From Candidatus Parcubacteria bacterium (GTDB lineage: Bacteria > Patescibacteriota > Saccharimonadia > Saccharimonadales > Saccharimonadaceae): a stretch of 64,000 bases of DNA. Shown piece after piece: positions 51,258 to 60,608 of the stretch (its first letter is position 1; each line of letters begins with the position of its first letter). The position numbers were made by a program, and so were the translations under genes. The stretch lies in NCBI GenBank assembly GCA_023432445.1, contig JAEYUP010000001.1:62001-126000 (forward strand), given 5' to 3'. A model generated the notes under the pieces. It made no database searches and was not told the DNA's origin. It worked only from the letters and a program-made list of their open reading frames with translations.

Positions 51258-52613
51258 CTACTGGAGATAGTCTATGAGAGCGACACGAAGCTCGCTAACT
51301 CCAGTGATAAATGATGATTTTTGTGATGTTTTTGGCGCCACTGCTTGGGTAAAGCCCAGTTTTTTCGCTTCAGCGATACGTTTGTCTGAGCCTACAACCG
51401 AACGAATCTCACCACCCAGACCGACTTCGCCAAAGACGACAGTCCCCTCTTTGATACGACGTCCAGCAGCCGCACTGGCTATCGCCATACAAACCGCCAA
51501 GTCGGCAGCCTGATCGTCAAGCCGCAATCCACCGACAACGTTAATATAGATGTCTTTATCCGATAAATTCAACTTTGTGCGTCGTTCTAGAACTGCGATT
51601 AGGAGGTTGAGCCTATTAAGGTCAAACCCGCTTGCCGTACGCTTAGGATACCCGAAACTTGTTTGATTCACAAGTGCCTGGATCTCGACCAGCAGCGGTC
51701 GGCTGCCTTCTAGGGTGGCTAAAACCACCGAGCCATCAGCGTCCTGACGCTCTGCCAGCAAAACCGCCGACGGGTTCTCGACTATAACTAAGCCCTCTTC
51801 CGCCATCTCAAATATAGCCGTTTCACTCGTTGCTCCAAAGCGGTTCTTGATAGCTCGCACCATCTTAAAGCCGCCATAGCGGTCGCCGTCAAAATGGAGC
51901 ACGACATCAACTAGGTGCTCTAGCACCTTCGGCCCAGCTATACTTCCCTCTTTGGTCACGTGGCCGACAAGAATCACCGATACACCGGCTGACTTCGCCG
52001 CTCTTATCAGGACATTACTACTGCCTGTTATCTGGCTGACCGTACCTGGAGCACTGGTTAACTCATCAATGGCTAGAGTTTGTATAGAGTCTACTATAAC
52101 TAATGAATGCTGGCCCTTCTGAATAGTCGCAGCCACGTCGTTGGCACTAGTGCTAGACGCTACCTCTAGCTTATCGTGCTCCCGAACACCAAGCCTGGTC
52201 GCTCGCAATGCTATCTGCTCGGCAGACTCCTCGCCGCTAACGTATAAAACCGGGGCGCCCTTAGCTACATGAGCTGTCAGCTGCAGCAATAATGTACTTT
52301 TTCCTATACCTGGCTGTCCGGCAAGCAGAATAACCGCTCCTGGCACAATACCGCCACCAAGTACCGCGTCTAGATCGTCAACTCCGGTACCAAGACGACG
52401 CTTCTTGTCGACCGCCTCAACGGACGATATGGACTGAGCTTTCAAGACTTTACCAGAGCCACCGGCTTTGGCTACCGTGGACTGAGCGGCGCCAAACATC
52501 GACTCCTGTTCTACCAGAGAGTTCCACTCGCCACAGTTGTCACAGCGACCAACCCACTTGCTATAGACCGCGCCACATTGCTGGCAGATAAACTGCGTTT
52601 TCACCTTCGCCAT
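51258..52613 (-). CDS. radA: DNA repair protein RadA
   Basis: 451 aa. A C4 zinc finger (FICQQCGAVYSKWVGRCDNC) opens the protein. A RecA-like ATPase follows, with Walker A LAGQPGIGKSTLLLQL, and the RadA KNRFG motif is present (AIKNRFGATSE). A C-terminal Lon-like domain (GGEIRSVVGSDKRIAEAKKL) completes it. It promotes branch migration in recombination. This is one of the few clearly zinc-binding proteins in the window. Extended -10 TGCTATACT ends 9 nt before the ATG. Confidence 0.97.
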   Translation of the reverse strand: MAKVKTQFICQQCGAVYSKWVGRCDNCGEWNSLVEQESMFGAAQSTVAKAGGSGKVLKAQSISSVEAVDKKRRLGTGVDDLDAVLGGGIVPGAVILLAGQPGIGKSTLLLQLTAHVAKGAPVLYVSGEESAEQIALRATRLGVREHDKLEVASSTSANDVAATIQKGQHSLVIVDSIQTLAIDELTSAPGTVSQITGSSNVLIRAAKSAGVSVILVGHVTKEGSIAGPKVLEHLVDVVLHFDGDRYGGFKMVRAIKNRFGATSETAIFEMAEEGLVIVENPSAVLLAERQDADGSVVLATLEGSRPLLVEIQALVNQTSFGYPKRTASGFDLNRLNLLIAVLERRTKLNLSDKDIYINVVGGLRLDDQAADLAVCMAIASAAAGRRIKEGTVVFGEVGLGGEIRSVVGSDKRIAEAKKLGFTQAVAPKTSQKSSFITGVSELRVALIDYLQ

Positions 52614-52639
52614 ATTGCTTTTAGTATAGCATGCGAAAG

Positions 52640-53644
52640 TTAAAGACTTGGGGTCTTGTCAACCGACTGAAAACTATCCAGCCCTTTATTAAGAACTTCG
52701 ATTTTTGATGCAGCTTTAATGTATTTTTCACGCAGGTCATTGTACTTATCTATGGCCGCATTTAAAGTTGAGCGTTCTCTCTCCAGCTGGGCTGACCGCG
52801 CCAGCAGCGAATTTCGCTCTGAATTGAACTGGTTCATCGACGTAAAGCTTCCGCTGTTAGCCCTATAGTTAAAGCTGTTTATATCAGCAGTTAATTGGAA
52901 AGACCGCGACTCATACTGTGACCTCATAACCGAAATATCTTTTGCCAGCGACTCCATCTGGCTTGAAAGCTTTTCGGTAGTAGCGTAGAGCTCCCGATAA
53001 AGTTTGTTGTATTTGTCGTGTAGCTCGATAACTTTCTGGCGATCGCTGAAATACTTAGCGTAGTGAGCCTCAAGCTCTTCGCCTAGCTCAGCCACTTCCG
53101 TTGGAAGTATAGAGTGAAGTTCGTTATAGTGCTCACCCGGTTGAGCTCTAGCGTAGTAGTCCATCCTGTCTCTAAGCTCTTTACTGGCGTGCTTGGTGTA
53201 GGCTACCTCCAACAGATCACTAAGGCGCGATCGTTCATCATCGCTAAGGCGCGCCCAAGCGGCATGAAGCATCTCGTGAGCTGCCGTAACCTCTTCTATA
53301 CCGTCAAGCTCTTTAGTTTCAACGTTGTATATGTAAAGCCTATCGTCACTGGTATAACAGCCAATTATAGGACTCTGAAACTCTTGTCGGGGACACTGTG
53401 CATTAAAGGAGTTAGCATTTGAAAGCTCGGGCTGGGTAGCGTAGAATATCCGCTTGCCGTCTGCAGTAAAACCAACTCTCTGTTCAATCGCCTTAACGGC
53501 CGGTGTAGGTTCGAAGAAGAACGACACCAAGCTGTCCGACAAAAACTGACGGTTAAGGAACATGACAGCCGCTAAAATTAATATAAGTACTGTCGTAGCT
53601 GTGGATATGATTATCCCAAGTTTACCGGCTTTCGTGACTGACAT
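52640..53644 (-). CDS. Membrane-anchored HExxH metalloprotease-like protein with coiled coil
   Basis: 334 aa. A TM helix at ~9-30 anchors an extracytoplasmic domain with HEMLH at residues 123-127 (HExxH zinc-protease motif), in the context EEVTAAHEMLHAAWARLSD. Two cysteines (~84 and ~96) could form a disulfide. The C-terminal half (~185-325) is a long coiled coil. The family is not recognised. Its start overlaps the clpC 3' end by 23 nt, so it is probably translated from the CIRCE-controlled clpC transcript and may act in envelope quality control. Confidence 0.75.
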   Translation of the reverse strand: MSVTKAGKLGIIISTATTVLILILAAVMFLNRQFLSDSLVSFFFEPTPAVKAIEQRVGFTADGKRIFYATQPELSNANSFNAQCPRQEFQSPIIGCYTSDDRLYIYNVETKELDGIEEVTAAHEMLHAAWARLSDDERSRLSDLLEVAYTKHASKELRDRMDYYARAQPGEHYNELHSILPTEVAELGEELEAHYAKYFSDRQKVIELHDKYNKLYRELYATTEKLSSQMESLAKDISVMRSQYESRSFQLTADINSFNYRANSGSFTSMNQFNSERNSLLARSAQLERERSTLNAAIDKYNDLREKYIKAASKIEVLNKGLDSFQSVDKTPSL

Positions 53645-56102
53645 CTAGAACTACCTCGCCTCCCTTTGCACTTACTGTCACAATAGTACCTTTTTCGAAT
53701 TCATCAGACAATATACCGTCTGCGATTTTATGTTCCAGCAGATCTTGCATCGCTCGTCGCAGAGGTCTGGCCCCAAAGTGCTCGTCATAGCCGGCATCGA
53801 TGATTAGTTTCTTAGCTGACGGCTTAACCTTGACGTGAATACCCTTCCGAACCAATCTCTCCTGAAGCTCTTCCATTAGATTATCGAAAATCTTTACCAC
53901 TTCCTGTCGAGTAAGCGCTCGGAAATTAACTATTGCATCGAATCGATTTATTAACTCTGGGCGCATAACTCGCTCCAGTGCGCGACGCGTGCGTTGTGTA
54001 TTTTCGACATGTAGCTCTTCTAGACGGTCTGCGTCGCCCTTAGTCCGGGCGTGAAATCCAAGACTTGATTCTTTAGCCAGGTCATCGGCGCCCAGATTGC
54101 TAGTGAGGATAATAATCGCGTTGGTAAAATCGACTTTTCTGCCTTTAGCGTCTGTCAATGTACCATCCTCAAGAAGCTGTAGTAGTAGATGGAAAACATC
54201 AGGATGAGCTTTTTCAATCTCATCAAACAGAACTACGCTGTAAGGCTGCCGCCTAATTTTGTCAGTCAGCTGGCCACCGTCGTCATAGCCGACGTATCCG
54301 GCTGGAGCGCCTAGCAGACGACTCGTATTGTGCCTCTCACCAAATTCGCTCATGTCAATCTTTACTAAGGCATCGTCACTACCAAACACTTCACGCGCCA
54401 GAACCCTTGCTAACTCCGTCTTACCAACGCCAGTCGGACCCATGAAAACAAACGATCCTATCGGCCGCTTGCTACTTGCAACCCCGCTGCGGCTTCTGCG
54501 AATAGCCCTAGCTACCTTCTCGACAGCTTCGCGTTGTCCAATAATATACTTCTCTAGGTGCGACTCTAGGTTCTTTAAAATCTTGGCTTCGGACTTTTGA
54601 ACACGCTTAGCCGGTATTCCGGTCATGGTAGAAATAGCCTGGGCGATGTCTTGATCTGTCAACACCACCGGCGTTTTTTTCTCTTGCGCTTCACGAGATT
54701 CGCCTAGTTTCTGTTGCAGCTGGCTGGCGCGCGTTTTATAAAGAGCCGCTCTTTCATAATCTTCGGCTATAACCGCCTCTTCCATCTTCTCGTTTAAGGA
54801 CTTCAGTTGTTTCACGTAATCGCGTACCTTGCTAGGCTTGTGACCGGCTTTAACGCGCAGTAGCGAGGCCGCCTCATCGATAACGTCAATCGCCTTGTCT
54901 GGCATAAAGCGATCGCTAATGTAGCGGTCGGCCATGTATACGACATCGTCCACCACTTCGTCGCTAATCGAAACACCGTGATATTTCTCGTAGTATGACC
55001 TAAGGCCACGCAAGATTGCCGTAGTATCTTTCAGGCTCGGCTCTGGCACAATAATAGTTTGGAAACGTCGCTCCAAAGCCCTGTCTTTCTCGATATGCTT
55101 ACGATACTCATCTAGGGTGGTAGCTCCAATAAGCCTAATGTCACCACGCGCCAAAGCGGGCTTCAAGATATTAGCCGCATCTAGAGCACCTTCGGCCGCT
55201 CCAGCACCAACTAACAGGTGCAGCTCGTCTATAAATACAATGACATTTTTCTGCTCCGTCAGTTCACTCATGACTTTCTTGAGCCGCTCTTCAAACTCAC
55301 CGCGGTATTTCGTCCCTGCGATCATGCCCGTTAAGTCAAGTTGAATGAGCTTCTTGTCCAGTAGATGTTCCGGCACATCTTCACTAACGATGCGCTGCGC
55401 TAGGCCTTCTACTATGGCCGTCTTTCCGACACCAGGCTCACCGATGAGAACGGGGTTATTTTTGGTTCGACGACTTAGGATGGTGACTAAGCGCTGCTCT
55501 TGCTCAGCACGGCCTATCACCGGGTCGAGCTCGCCGGCGCGCGCCTTGGCCGTTAAATCAGTCCCGAAAACGTCAAGAGCCCCCCGGCGAGTGCGCTGTT
55601 TTCGTGGCTGATCAGACTCCTCGGTCTCGGGCTGCATCTCATGTTGTCGCTCCAGATACTCTTCCAATTCAGAAAGTACCTCATTAATGTCAATGTTCAT
55701 GTCTTTAAGCAAAACGGTAGCTCTAGCGTTGTTTTGCGACAACAAACTGTGAAGTATGTGCTCTGTACCTAGATAATCGTGATGGAACTCTTGGGCGGTG
55801 TCCCAGCTCATCTTGAGGCTTAGTCTGGCTGTGTCGCTCAAGCTTTTAGTCATAATGCCGGGCGTAAAGTTGTTTGCAATTGGAACAGCGTCCAGCGCCG
55901 ATTGGGCCCGGTCAAGTGTTACGCCAGCGTCGGCTAGTATTTTAGCACCGACAGATGCTCCCTGGGCCATTATGCCAAGCAAGAGATGTTCTGTGCCAAT
56001 ATATGAGCTACCGTAGCCCTGTGCAATCAAGGTTGCATGATGAAGGCTCGTCCGAGCGTTTTCGGTCAAGCGTGAGATGAAATCAGAGAAATCGTCACCC
56101 AT
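53622..56102 (-). CDS. clpC: ClpC-type AAA+ unfoldase
   Basis: 826 aa from the ATG at 56102 (MGDDFSDFISRLTENARTSL). Two Clp_N repeats (~1-145), AAA-1 with Walker A GEPGVGKT, a UVR-like linker (LNEKMEEAVIAEDYERAALY) typical of ClpC, and AAA-2 with GPTGVGKT. It feeds substrates to ClpP. TTGACG-17-TATAAT ends 7 nt before the ATG, implying a leaderless mRNA, and a perfect CIRCE overlaps the -35. Confidence 0.97.
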   Translation of the reverse strand: MGDDFSDFISRLTENARTSLHHATLIAQGYGSSYIGTEHLLLGIMAQGASVGAKILADAGVTLDRAQSALDAVPIANNFTPGIMTKSLSDTARLSLKMSWDTAQEFHHDYLGTEHILHSLLSQNNARATVLLKDMNIDINEVLSELEEYLERQHEMQPETEESDQPRKQRTRRGALDVFGTDLTAKARAGELDPVIGRAEQEQRLVTILSRRTKNNPVLIGEPGVGKTAIVEGLAQRIVSEDVPEHLLDKKLIQLDLTGMIAGTKYRGEFEERLKKVMSELTEQKNVIVFIDELHLLVGAGAAEGALDAANILKPALARGDIRLIGATTLDEYRKHIEKDRALERRFQTIIVPEPSLKDTTAILRGLRSYYEKYHGVSISDEVVDDVVYMADRYISDRFMPDKAIDVIDEAASLLRVKAGHKPSKVRDYVKQLKSLNEKMEEAVIAEDYERAALYKTRASQLQQKLGESREAQEKKTPVVLTDQDIAQAISTMTGIPAKRVQKSEAKILKNLESHLEKYIIGQREAVEKVARAIRRSRSGVASSKRPIGSFVFMGPTGVGKTELARVLAREVFGSDDALVKIDMSEFGERHNTSRLLGAPAGYVGYDDGGQLTDKIRRQPYSVVLFDEIEKAHPDVFHLLLQLLEDGTLTDAKGRKVDFTNAIIILTSNLGADDLAKESSLGFHARTKGDADRLEELHVENTQRTRRALERVMRPELINRFDAIVNFRALTRQEVVKIFDNLMEELQERLVRKGIHVKVKPSAKKLIIDAGYDEHFGARPLRRAMQDLLEHKIADGILSDEFEKGTIVTVSAKGGEVVLDVSHESR

Positions 56103-56122
56103 ACAACCTATTATAGACAGCG

Positions 56123-56149
56123 TTAGCACTCACGTCAAGCGAGTGCTAA
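56123..56149 (-). promoter_or_regulatory. CIRCE operator (HrcA site) of clpC
   Basis: Perfect TTAGCACTC-N9-GAGTGCTAA. The spacer holds the -35 TTGACG (56133-56138); the -10 TATAAT is at 56110-56115. HrcA binding would block RNA polymerase directly. Confidence 0.96.
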
Positions 56150-56153
56150 TTAT

Positions 56154-57272
56154 TTATTCTGTCGCTTCTTCGACGGCGCTAAGAAGGCTGTCCTCTATGT
56201 TGACACGAGGCTTTTCAACTTGTTTAGCGGCAATCGCTTGCTCGATATCAAGCTCGTAACCAGTCAAGCGACTAGCTAGTCGGACGTTTTGCCCACCACG
56301 ACCGATAGCGATAGATTGCTGGTCTTCTGAAACAAACACTTTAGCGCGCTTGTTAGTCTCGTCAATCTCAACCTTACTAATCTCAGCCGGACTGAGGGCG
56401 TTTTTAATAAACTGCTCAATATTTTCGTCAAAGGTGACAATGTCGATCTTCTCTTGGCTACCGACTTCGTTCATCACAGCTTGAACACGAGTACCGTGAC
56501 CACCGACAAATGTACCAACTGGGTCAACTCCTGGTACGGTGCTAGCGACAGCCAGCTTGGTTCGACGGCCAGCTTCACGAGCAATAACCTTTATCTCAAC
56601 TGCGCCAGACTCTAGCTCTGGGACCTCCTGGCGGAAAAGGTATTCGATAAACTCTTCGTTTCCACGACTCAATATAAGTTGTGGGCCACGGTTTTCACGC
56701 TCAATATCTTTGATATACACCTTAAGGCGACTACCAACACTGTAAAACTCGCCTTGGATCTGCTCACTCTGAGGCAAAATTCCGCTAGCCTTCCCGACTT
56801 CGATACGAATTACGCGCGGCTCAACCCTTTGAACAGTTCCGGTTACAACTGTACCGATCTTGTCTTCGAACTCACCGAGGACTACTTCACGTTCTGCTTC
56901 ACGGAGGCGTTGCAAAACAACCTGCTTAGCAGTCTGAGCAGCTACACGGCCAAAGCTGGTTACTTCGTGTTTTTCTTCGATTAGGTCACCTAGTTCGGCG
57001 TCCTTCTTAACCTTGCGGGCGTCGTCCAGACTGATCTCGTAAGCGTCGCTTCCAACAACCTCAACAACTTCGCGAGCGACATAAACTTCTGCCGTACCGT
57101 CGTTGACGTTTAGTTCAGCCCTGACCTCTTGGTCTCGCTCACCATTGTCGCGACGCCAAGCTGCGGCAATAGCCTGTTCGATAACAGAAAGTACCGTCTC
57201 CTCTGGCAAATTCTTTTCCTCAGCGATAGTTCGGACCGCTAGAGTCAGCTGTTTTAGATTTAGTTCTTCCAT
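56154..57272 (-). CDS. nusA: Transcription termination/antitermination factor NusA
   Basis: 372 aa. The N-terminal domain (~1-130) binds RNA polymerase; an S1 domain follows (GTVVTGTVQRVEPRVIRIEV), then two KH domains (FVGGHGTRVQAVMNEV, SIAIGRGGQNVRLASRL). It lacks the acidic C-terminal repeats of E. coli NusA. An AAAGGAAA ribosome-binding site precedes the ATG and a TATAAT lies ~70 nt upstream. Not linked to rimP or infB here. Confidence 0.96.
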   Translation of the reverse strand: MEELNLKQLTLAVRTIAEEKNLPEETVLSVIEQAIAAAWRRDNGERDQEVRAELNVNDGTAEVYVAREVVEVVGSDAYEISLDDARKVKKDAELGDLIEEKHEVTSFGRVAAQTAKQVVLQRLREAEREVVLGEFEDKIGTVVTGTVQRVEPRVIRIEVGKASGILPQSEQIQGEFYSVGSRLKVYIKDIERENRGPQLILSRGNEEFIEYLFRQEVPELESGAVEIKVIAREAGRRTKLAVASTVPGVDPVGTFVGGHGTRVQAVMNEVGSQEKIDIVTFDENIEQFIKNALSPAEISKVEIDETNKRAKVFVSEDQQSIAIGRGGQNVRLASRLTGYELDIEQAIAAKQVEKPRVNIEDSLLSAVEEATE

Positions 57273-57373
57273 TGTTATTTCCTTTCGTTTTCTATGAAAA
57301 ATTCCGACCTGCCGGCCGGAAATGTACTATCTATCATTATACACCCAATAACAAGCGGGTGCAAGTGGCTAGC

Positions 57374-58048
57374 TTAAGGTGCGGGCAACGGCTCATCTGG
57401 GCAACTAGACAGTACATCCTTCATGGCCTTTAGCTCAGCCTCCGTCACCCATAGTCGATACTTCTGCTTCACCGCAATCTGCCTAGCCACATACTGACAG
57501 CGAAACGGCTTGTGCGGAGGTAGCCAGGTGGCCGCATCGCCGTCACCTTTCTGTTGGTTAGCCGGGCCATCAACTGCCAAAAGTTCGAGCGGATCATTGG
57601 CCAGTTGCTCTCTCTGCTCTGGTGTTAGTAGCTGTGCGCCTTTTTGCCAGGCATCAGACAAGGCCACCACGTGGTCTATCTGAACGGCGCTGGGGTTGTC
57701 AGCGCTAAATTGTATATGTTCACCCGTGTAGGGGTCGTTTAATACTCCACGTGCTACCCGACAGCCGTCGTCCAGCGACACATCCCTAAGATCACGATAT
57801 AAAATCAGTTGTCTTGTCGAACAGCCAAAAACTACCGACCAATCACCGCCGAATTGCTCCCTGTTATAACCCGTTTTTGGCGCCCGACCTTTAACTTCCA
57901 GAGCCTCTAGTGTTTGCAAAGCCGGGCCAGAAGCTTGCGGCGGAGACTCAGCTACATTTTGCTCATACCAAGAAGGCATAAAACCTGCTAGAGCGATCAG
58001 GGACCCTGCCAAAACCACTGTGATAAACACTGCCTGTCGTCGTTTCAT
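57374..58048 (-). CDS. Secreted HNH-type nuclease (DUF1524/GmrSD C-terminal-like)
   Basis: 224 aa from the ATG at 58048. The N-terminus KRRQAVFITVVLAGSLIALA is a signal peptide or anchor. The nuclease core reads QIDHVVALSDAWQKGA (~133-148), LELLAVDGPANQQKGDGD and WLPPHKPFRCQYVARQI, the DH...N...K arrangement of DUF1524. Four cysteines probably form disulfides. An extracellular DNase would supply nucleotides to an organism lacking purine/pyrimidine synthesis. Divergent from pepN with a 46-nt shared promoter region. Confidence 0.88.
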   Translation of the reverse strand: MKRRQAVFITVVLAGSLIALAGFMPSWYEQNVAESPPQASGPALQTLEALEVKGRAPKTGYNREQFGGDWSVVFGCSTRQLILYRDLRDVSLDDGCRVARGVLNDPYTGEHIQFSADNPSAVQIDHVVALSDAWQKGAQLLTPEQREQLANDPLELLAVDGPANQQKGDGDAATWLPPHKPFRCQYVARQIAVKQKYRLWVTEAELKAMKDVLSSCPDEPLPAP

Positions 58049-58094
58049 ACTATTACTATGCCAGACCAATCTTAACTTTGTTACAATTAATATC

Positions 58095-60608
58095 ATGCAA
58101 ACTGTTTCTCGACTTATAAATACCTTCGCGCCAGACAACTACGACCTAACTATAGAAATTGATCGACCCAGCCGTTCGTTTAAAGGCGTGGTTACTATAA
58201 AAGGTAGTGTCATCGGCGACACAACATCTGTGAAGCTCCACTCCAAAGCCCTGAACATCACCAGTGCCACCTTCAACAACAAACTAACTGGTTGGAAGCA
58301 AGATGGCGACGAGCTGGCCCTAATACCTGAGAACATTCAACCGGGCAAGCACGAGATAACAGTTGAGTTTAATGGCAAAATTACCGATGCCATGAACGGA
58401 ATGTACCCCTGTTACTATGAACATGAGGGCGTCAAAAAAGAACTGATAGCCACACAATTCGAAAGTCATTACGCCCGAGAGGTATTCCCGTGCGTTGACG
58501 AACCAGAAGCTAAGGCAGTTTTTAATCTAACTTTAATAACAGAGACTGGGGTGACTGTTCTGGGGAACATGCCAGTCACCTCACAAAAAGAAGAAAATGG
58601 TACGCTCGTCACTACTTTCGCGCCGACTCCACGTATGAGTAGCTACCTCCTAGCGTGGGTAGTCGGCGACCTGCATAAGAAAACCGCTCACACCAAGAGC
58701 GGCGTAGAGGTAAACGTTTGGGCTACAAAAGCCCAGCCAGCGGAGAGCCTAGACTTTGGTCTCGACATAGCCACTCGTACCATCGATTTTTTCAACGAAT
58801 ACTTTGAAACGCCTTATCCATTACCAAAATCCGACCACGTAGCCCTTCCTGACTTTTCGTCGGGCGCCATGGAAAACTGGGGACTCATAACCTACCGCGA
58901 AACCGCTCTTTTGGCAGACAGCACCACCTCAATAGAAGATAAGCACTTCGCCGCAACAGTGATTGCTCACGAACTCAGCCATCAGTGGTTCGGAAATCTT
59001 GTGACCATGAAGTGGTGGAACGATCTCTGGCTGAACGAAAGTTTCGCCACCATGATGGAGTACGTCGCCATCGACGCCATAGAACCAAGCTGGGACATCT
59101 GGCTCCTAAGCGCCACCACAGACACCCCTAGCGCCCTTCGTAGAGATGCCCTTAACGGCATTCAAGCTATTCAGTGCGACGTCAACCACCCTGACGAGAT
59201 CCAAACCCTTTTTGATCCTTCAATCGTTTACGCTAAGGGTGGCCGCCTGCTTCGGATGCTTCAATCCCATATAGGCGACGAGGCGATGCGCAATGGTCTA
59301 TCGCTCTATTTCAAAAAATTCGCTTATCAGAACACAGCCGCTGATGATCTCTGGAGTTGTTTATCTGAAGCAAGTGGTGAAGATATCAGTGGCTTTATGA
59401 ATACCTGGATCACACAACCAGGCTTCCCGTATATAAAAATTACTCGTCAAAATGAAAGCGTAATATTAAGTCAGTCTCGCTTTTTCATCGGCGAACACGG
59501 CGCTTCTTTGGAACTATGGCCAATACCGCTACATTTGACCATTCCGGATGCGCCAAACATTCTCCAAACTGAATCAATTACCTTTCCTGGCAATAAGGCA
59601 AAGAACCTTCTTCTAAACAAGGGTGGTACCGCCCACTTCTTGACTCATTATGACGACCGGACTTTTAAGGAAATTCTATCGAATATCAGCTCTCTCACCA
59701 CTATCGACCGCTTGTCTCTACTTCAAAACCAGTCGTTGCTTGCCCAAGCTGGTACTATTTCCAGCGCCGAGCTAATCCCTCTCCTTGAAGCTTATCGAAA
59801 TGAAACCGAGCCAGCCGTCTGGGATGCAATATCGATGCTGTTTGCTGATCTTAGAAAATTTGTCGAAAATGACGATGAGTCTGAAAAAGCCTTGCGCAAA
59901 CTTGCCGGCAGTCTAGCTAAGTCTCAATTCGATCGACTTGGCTGGGACCAAACACAAGATGAAAACCACAATGACACCAAGCTCCGAAGTACTATAGTCG
60001 CCTTAATGCTGTATAGCGAACAACCATCCATCGTAGAAGAAGCCAAAGCAAGGTTTAGCGCAACTAAAATAGAAGAGATCGACCCGGAACTACGACCTAA
60101 CATAATTACTGCCGCGGTCCGAGGCGGTGATCCCTCGGTCGTCGATGAGTTAATCGAAATCTACCAAAAAAGCAGTAACGGCTCTCTCCGAAACGACATC
60201 GCCGCCGGAGTTACTGCGACCAAAGATCCGTCTACAGTAAGCCAAATAACCAGTCTTCTGAAAGATTCCTCAGTTATCCGCCCTCAAGACTTTACTTACT
60301 GGATAGCTCATCTGCTGAGAAGTCGCTACAGTCGCTCTCATGTCTGGCAATGGTTCCGCCAAAACTGGGACTGGATCGAAAAAACGTTCTCCAACGACTC
60401 TCACTACGATATGTTGCCACGCTATCCAGCCAGCACCCTAAGCACTCGCATCCAGCTCGAAGAATTTAGAAGCTTTTTTGAGCCTCTAGCAACAAACCTA
60501 GCCCTAAGGCGAAATATCGAGCTTGGCATTACCGACCTTAAGGGACGAGTCGCGCTTCTGGAAAGAGATGGCGACGCGGTCCGATCAGTGCTTACTCGAT
60601 ACCGATAA
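58095..60608 (+). CDS. pepN: M1-family aminopeptidase
   Basis: 837 aa from the ATG at 58095. The substrate motif GAMENWG (~255-261) and zinc site HELSHQWFGNLVTMKWWNDLWLNE split as HELSH and the downstream WLNE define M1 enzymes. The C-terminal helical ERAP1-like domain follows. It trims N-terminal residues from peptides. There is no signal peptide, so it is cytosolic. Extended -10 TGTTACAAT ends 7 nt before the ATG, suggesting a leaderless mRNA and excluding longer starts. Its 3' end overlaps the convergent rnhB fusion by 17 nt. Confidence 0.93.
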   Translation: MQTVSRLINTFAPDNYDLTIEIDRPSRSFKGVVTIKGSVIGDTTSVKLHSKALNITSATFNNKLTGWKQDGDELALIPENIQPGKHEITVEFNGKITDAMNGMYPCYYEHEGVKKELIATQFESHYAREVFPCVDEPEAKAVFNLTLITETGVTVLGNMPVTSQKEENGTLVTTFAPTPRMSSYLLAWVVGDLHKKTAHTKSGVEVNVWATKAQPAESLDFGLDIATRTIDFFNEYFETPYPLPKSDHVALPDFSSGAMENWGLITYRETALLADSTTSIEDKHFAATVIAHELSHQWFGNLVTMKWWNDLWLNESFATMMEYVAIDAIEPSWDIWLLSATTDTPSALRRDALNGIQAIQCDVNHPDEIQTLFDPSIVYAKGGRLLRMLQSHIGDEAMRNGLSLYFKKFAYQNTAADDLWSCLSEASGEDISGFMNTWITQPGFPYIKITRQNESVILSQSRFFIGEHGASLELWPIPLHLTIPDAPNILQTESITFPGNKAKNLLLNKGGTAHFLTHYDDRTFKEILSNISSLTTIDRLSLLQNQSLLAQAGTISSAELIPLLEAYRNETEPAVWDAISMLFADLRKFVENDDESEKALRKLAGSLAKSQFDRLGWDQTQDENHNDTKLRSTIVALMLYSEQPSIVEEAKARFSATKIEEIDPELRPNIITAAVRGGDPSVVDELIEIYQKSSNGSLRNDIAAGVTATKDPSTVSQITSLLKDSSVIRPQDFTYWIAHLLRSRYSRSHVWQWFRQNWDWIEKTFSNDSHYDMLPRYPASTLSTRIQLEEFRSFFEPLATNLALRRNIELGITDLKGRVALLERDGDAVRSVLTRYR

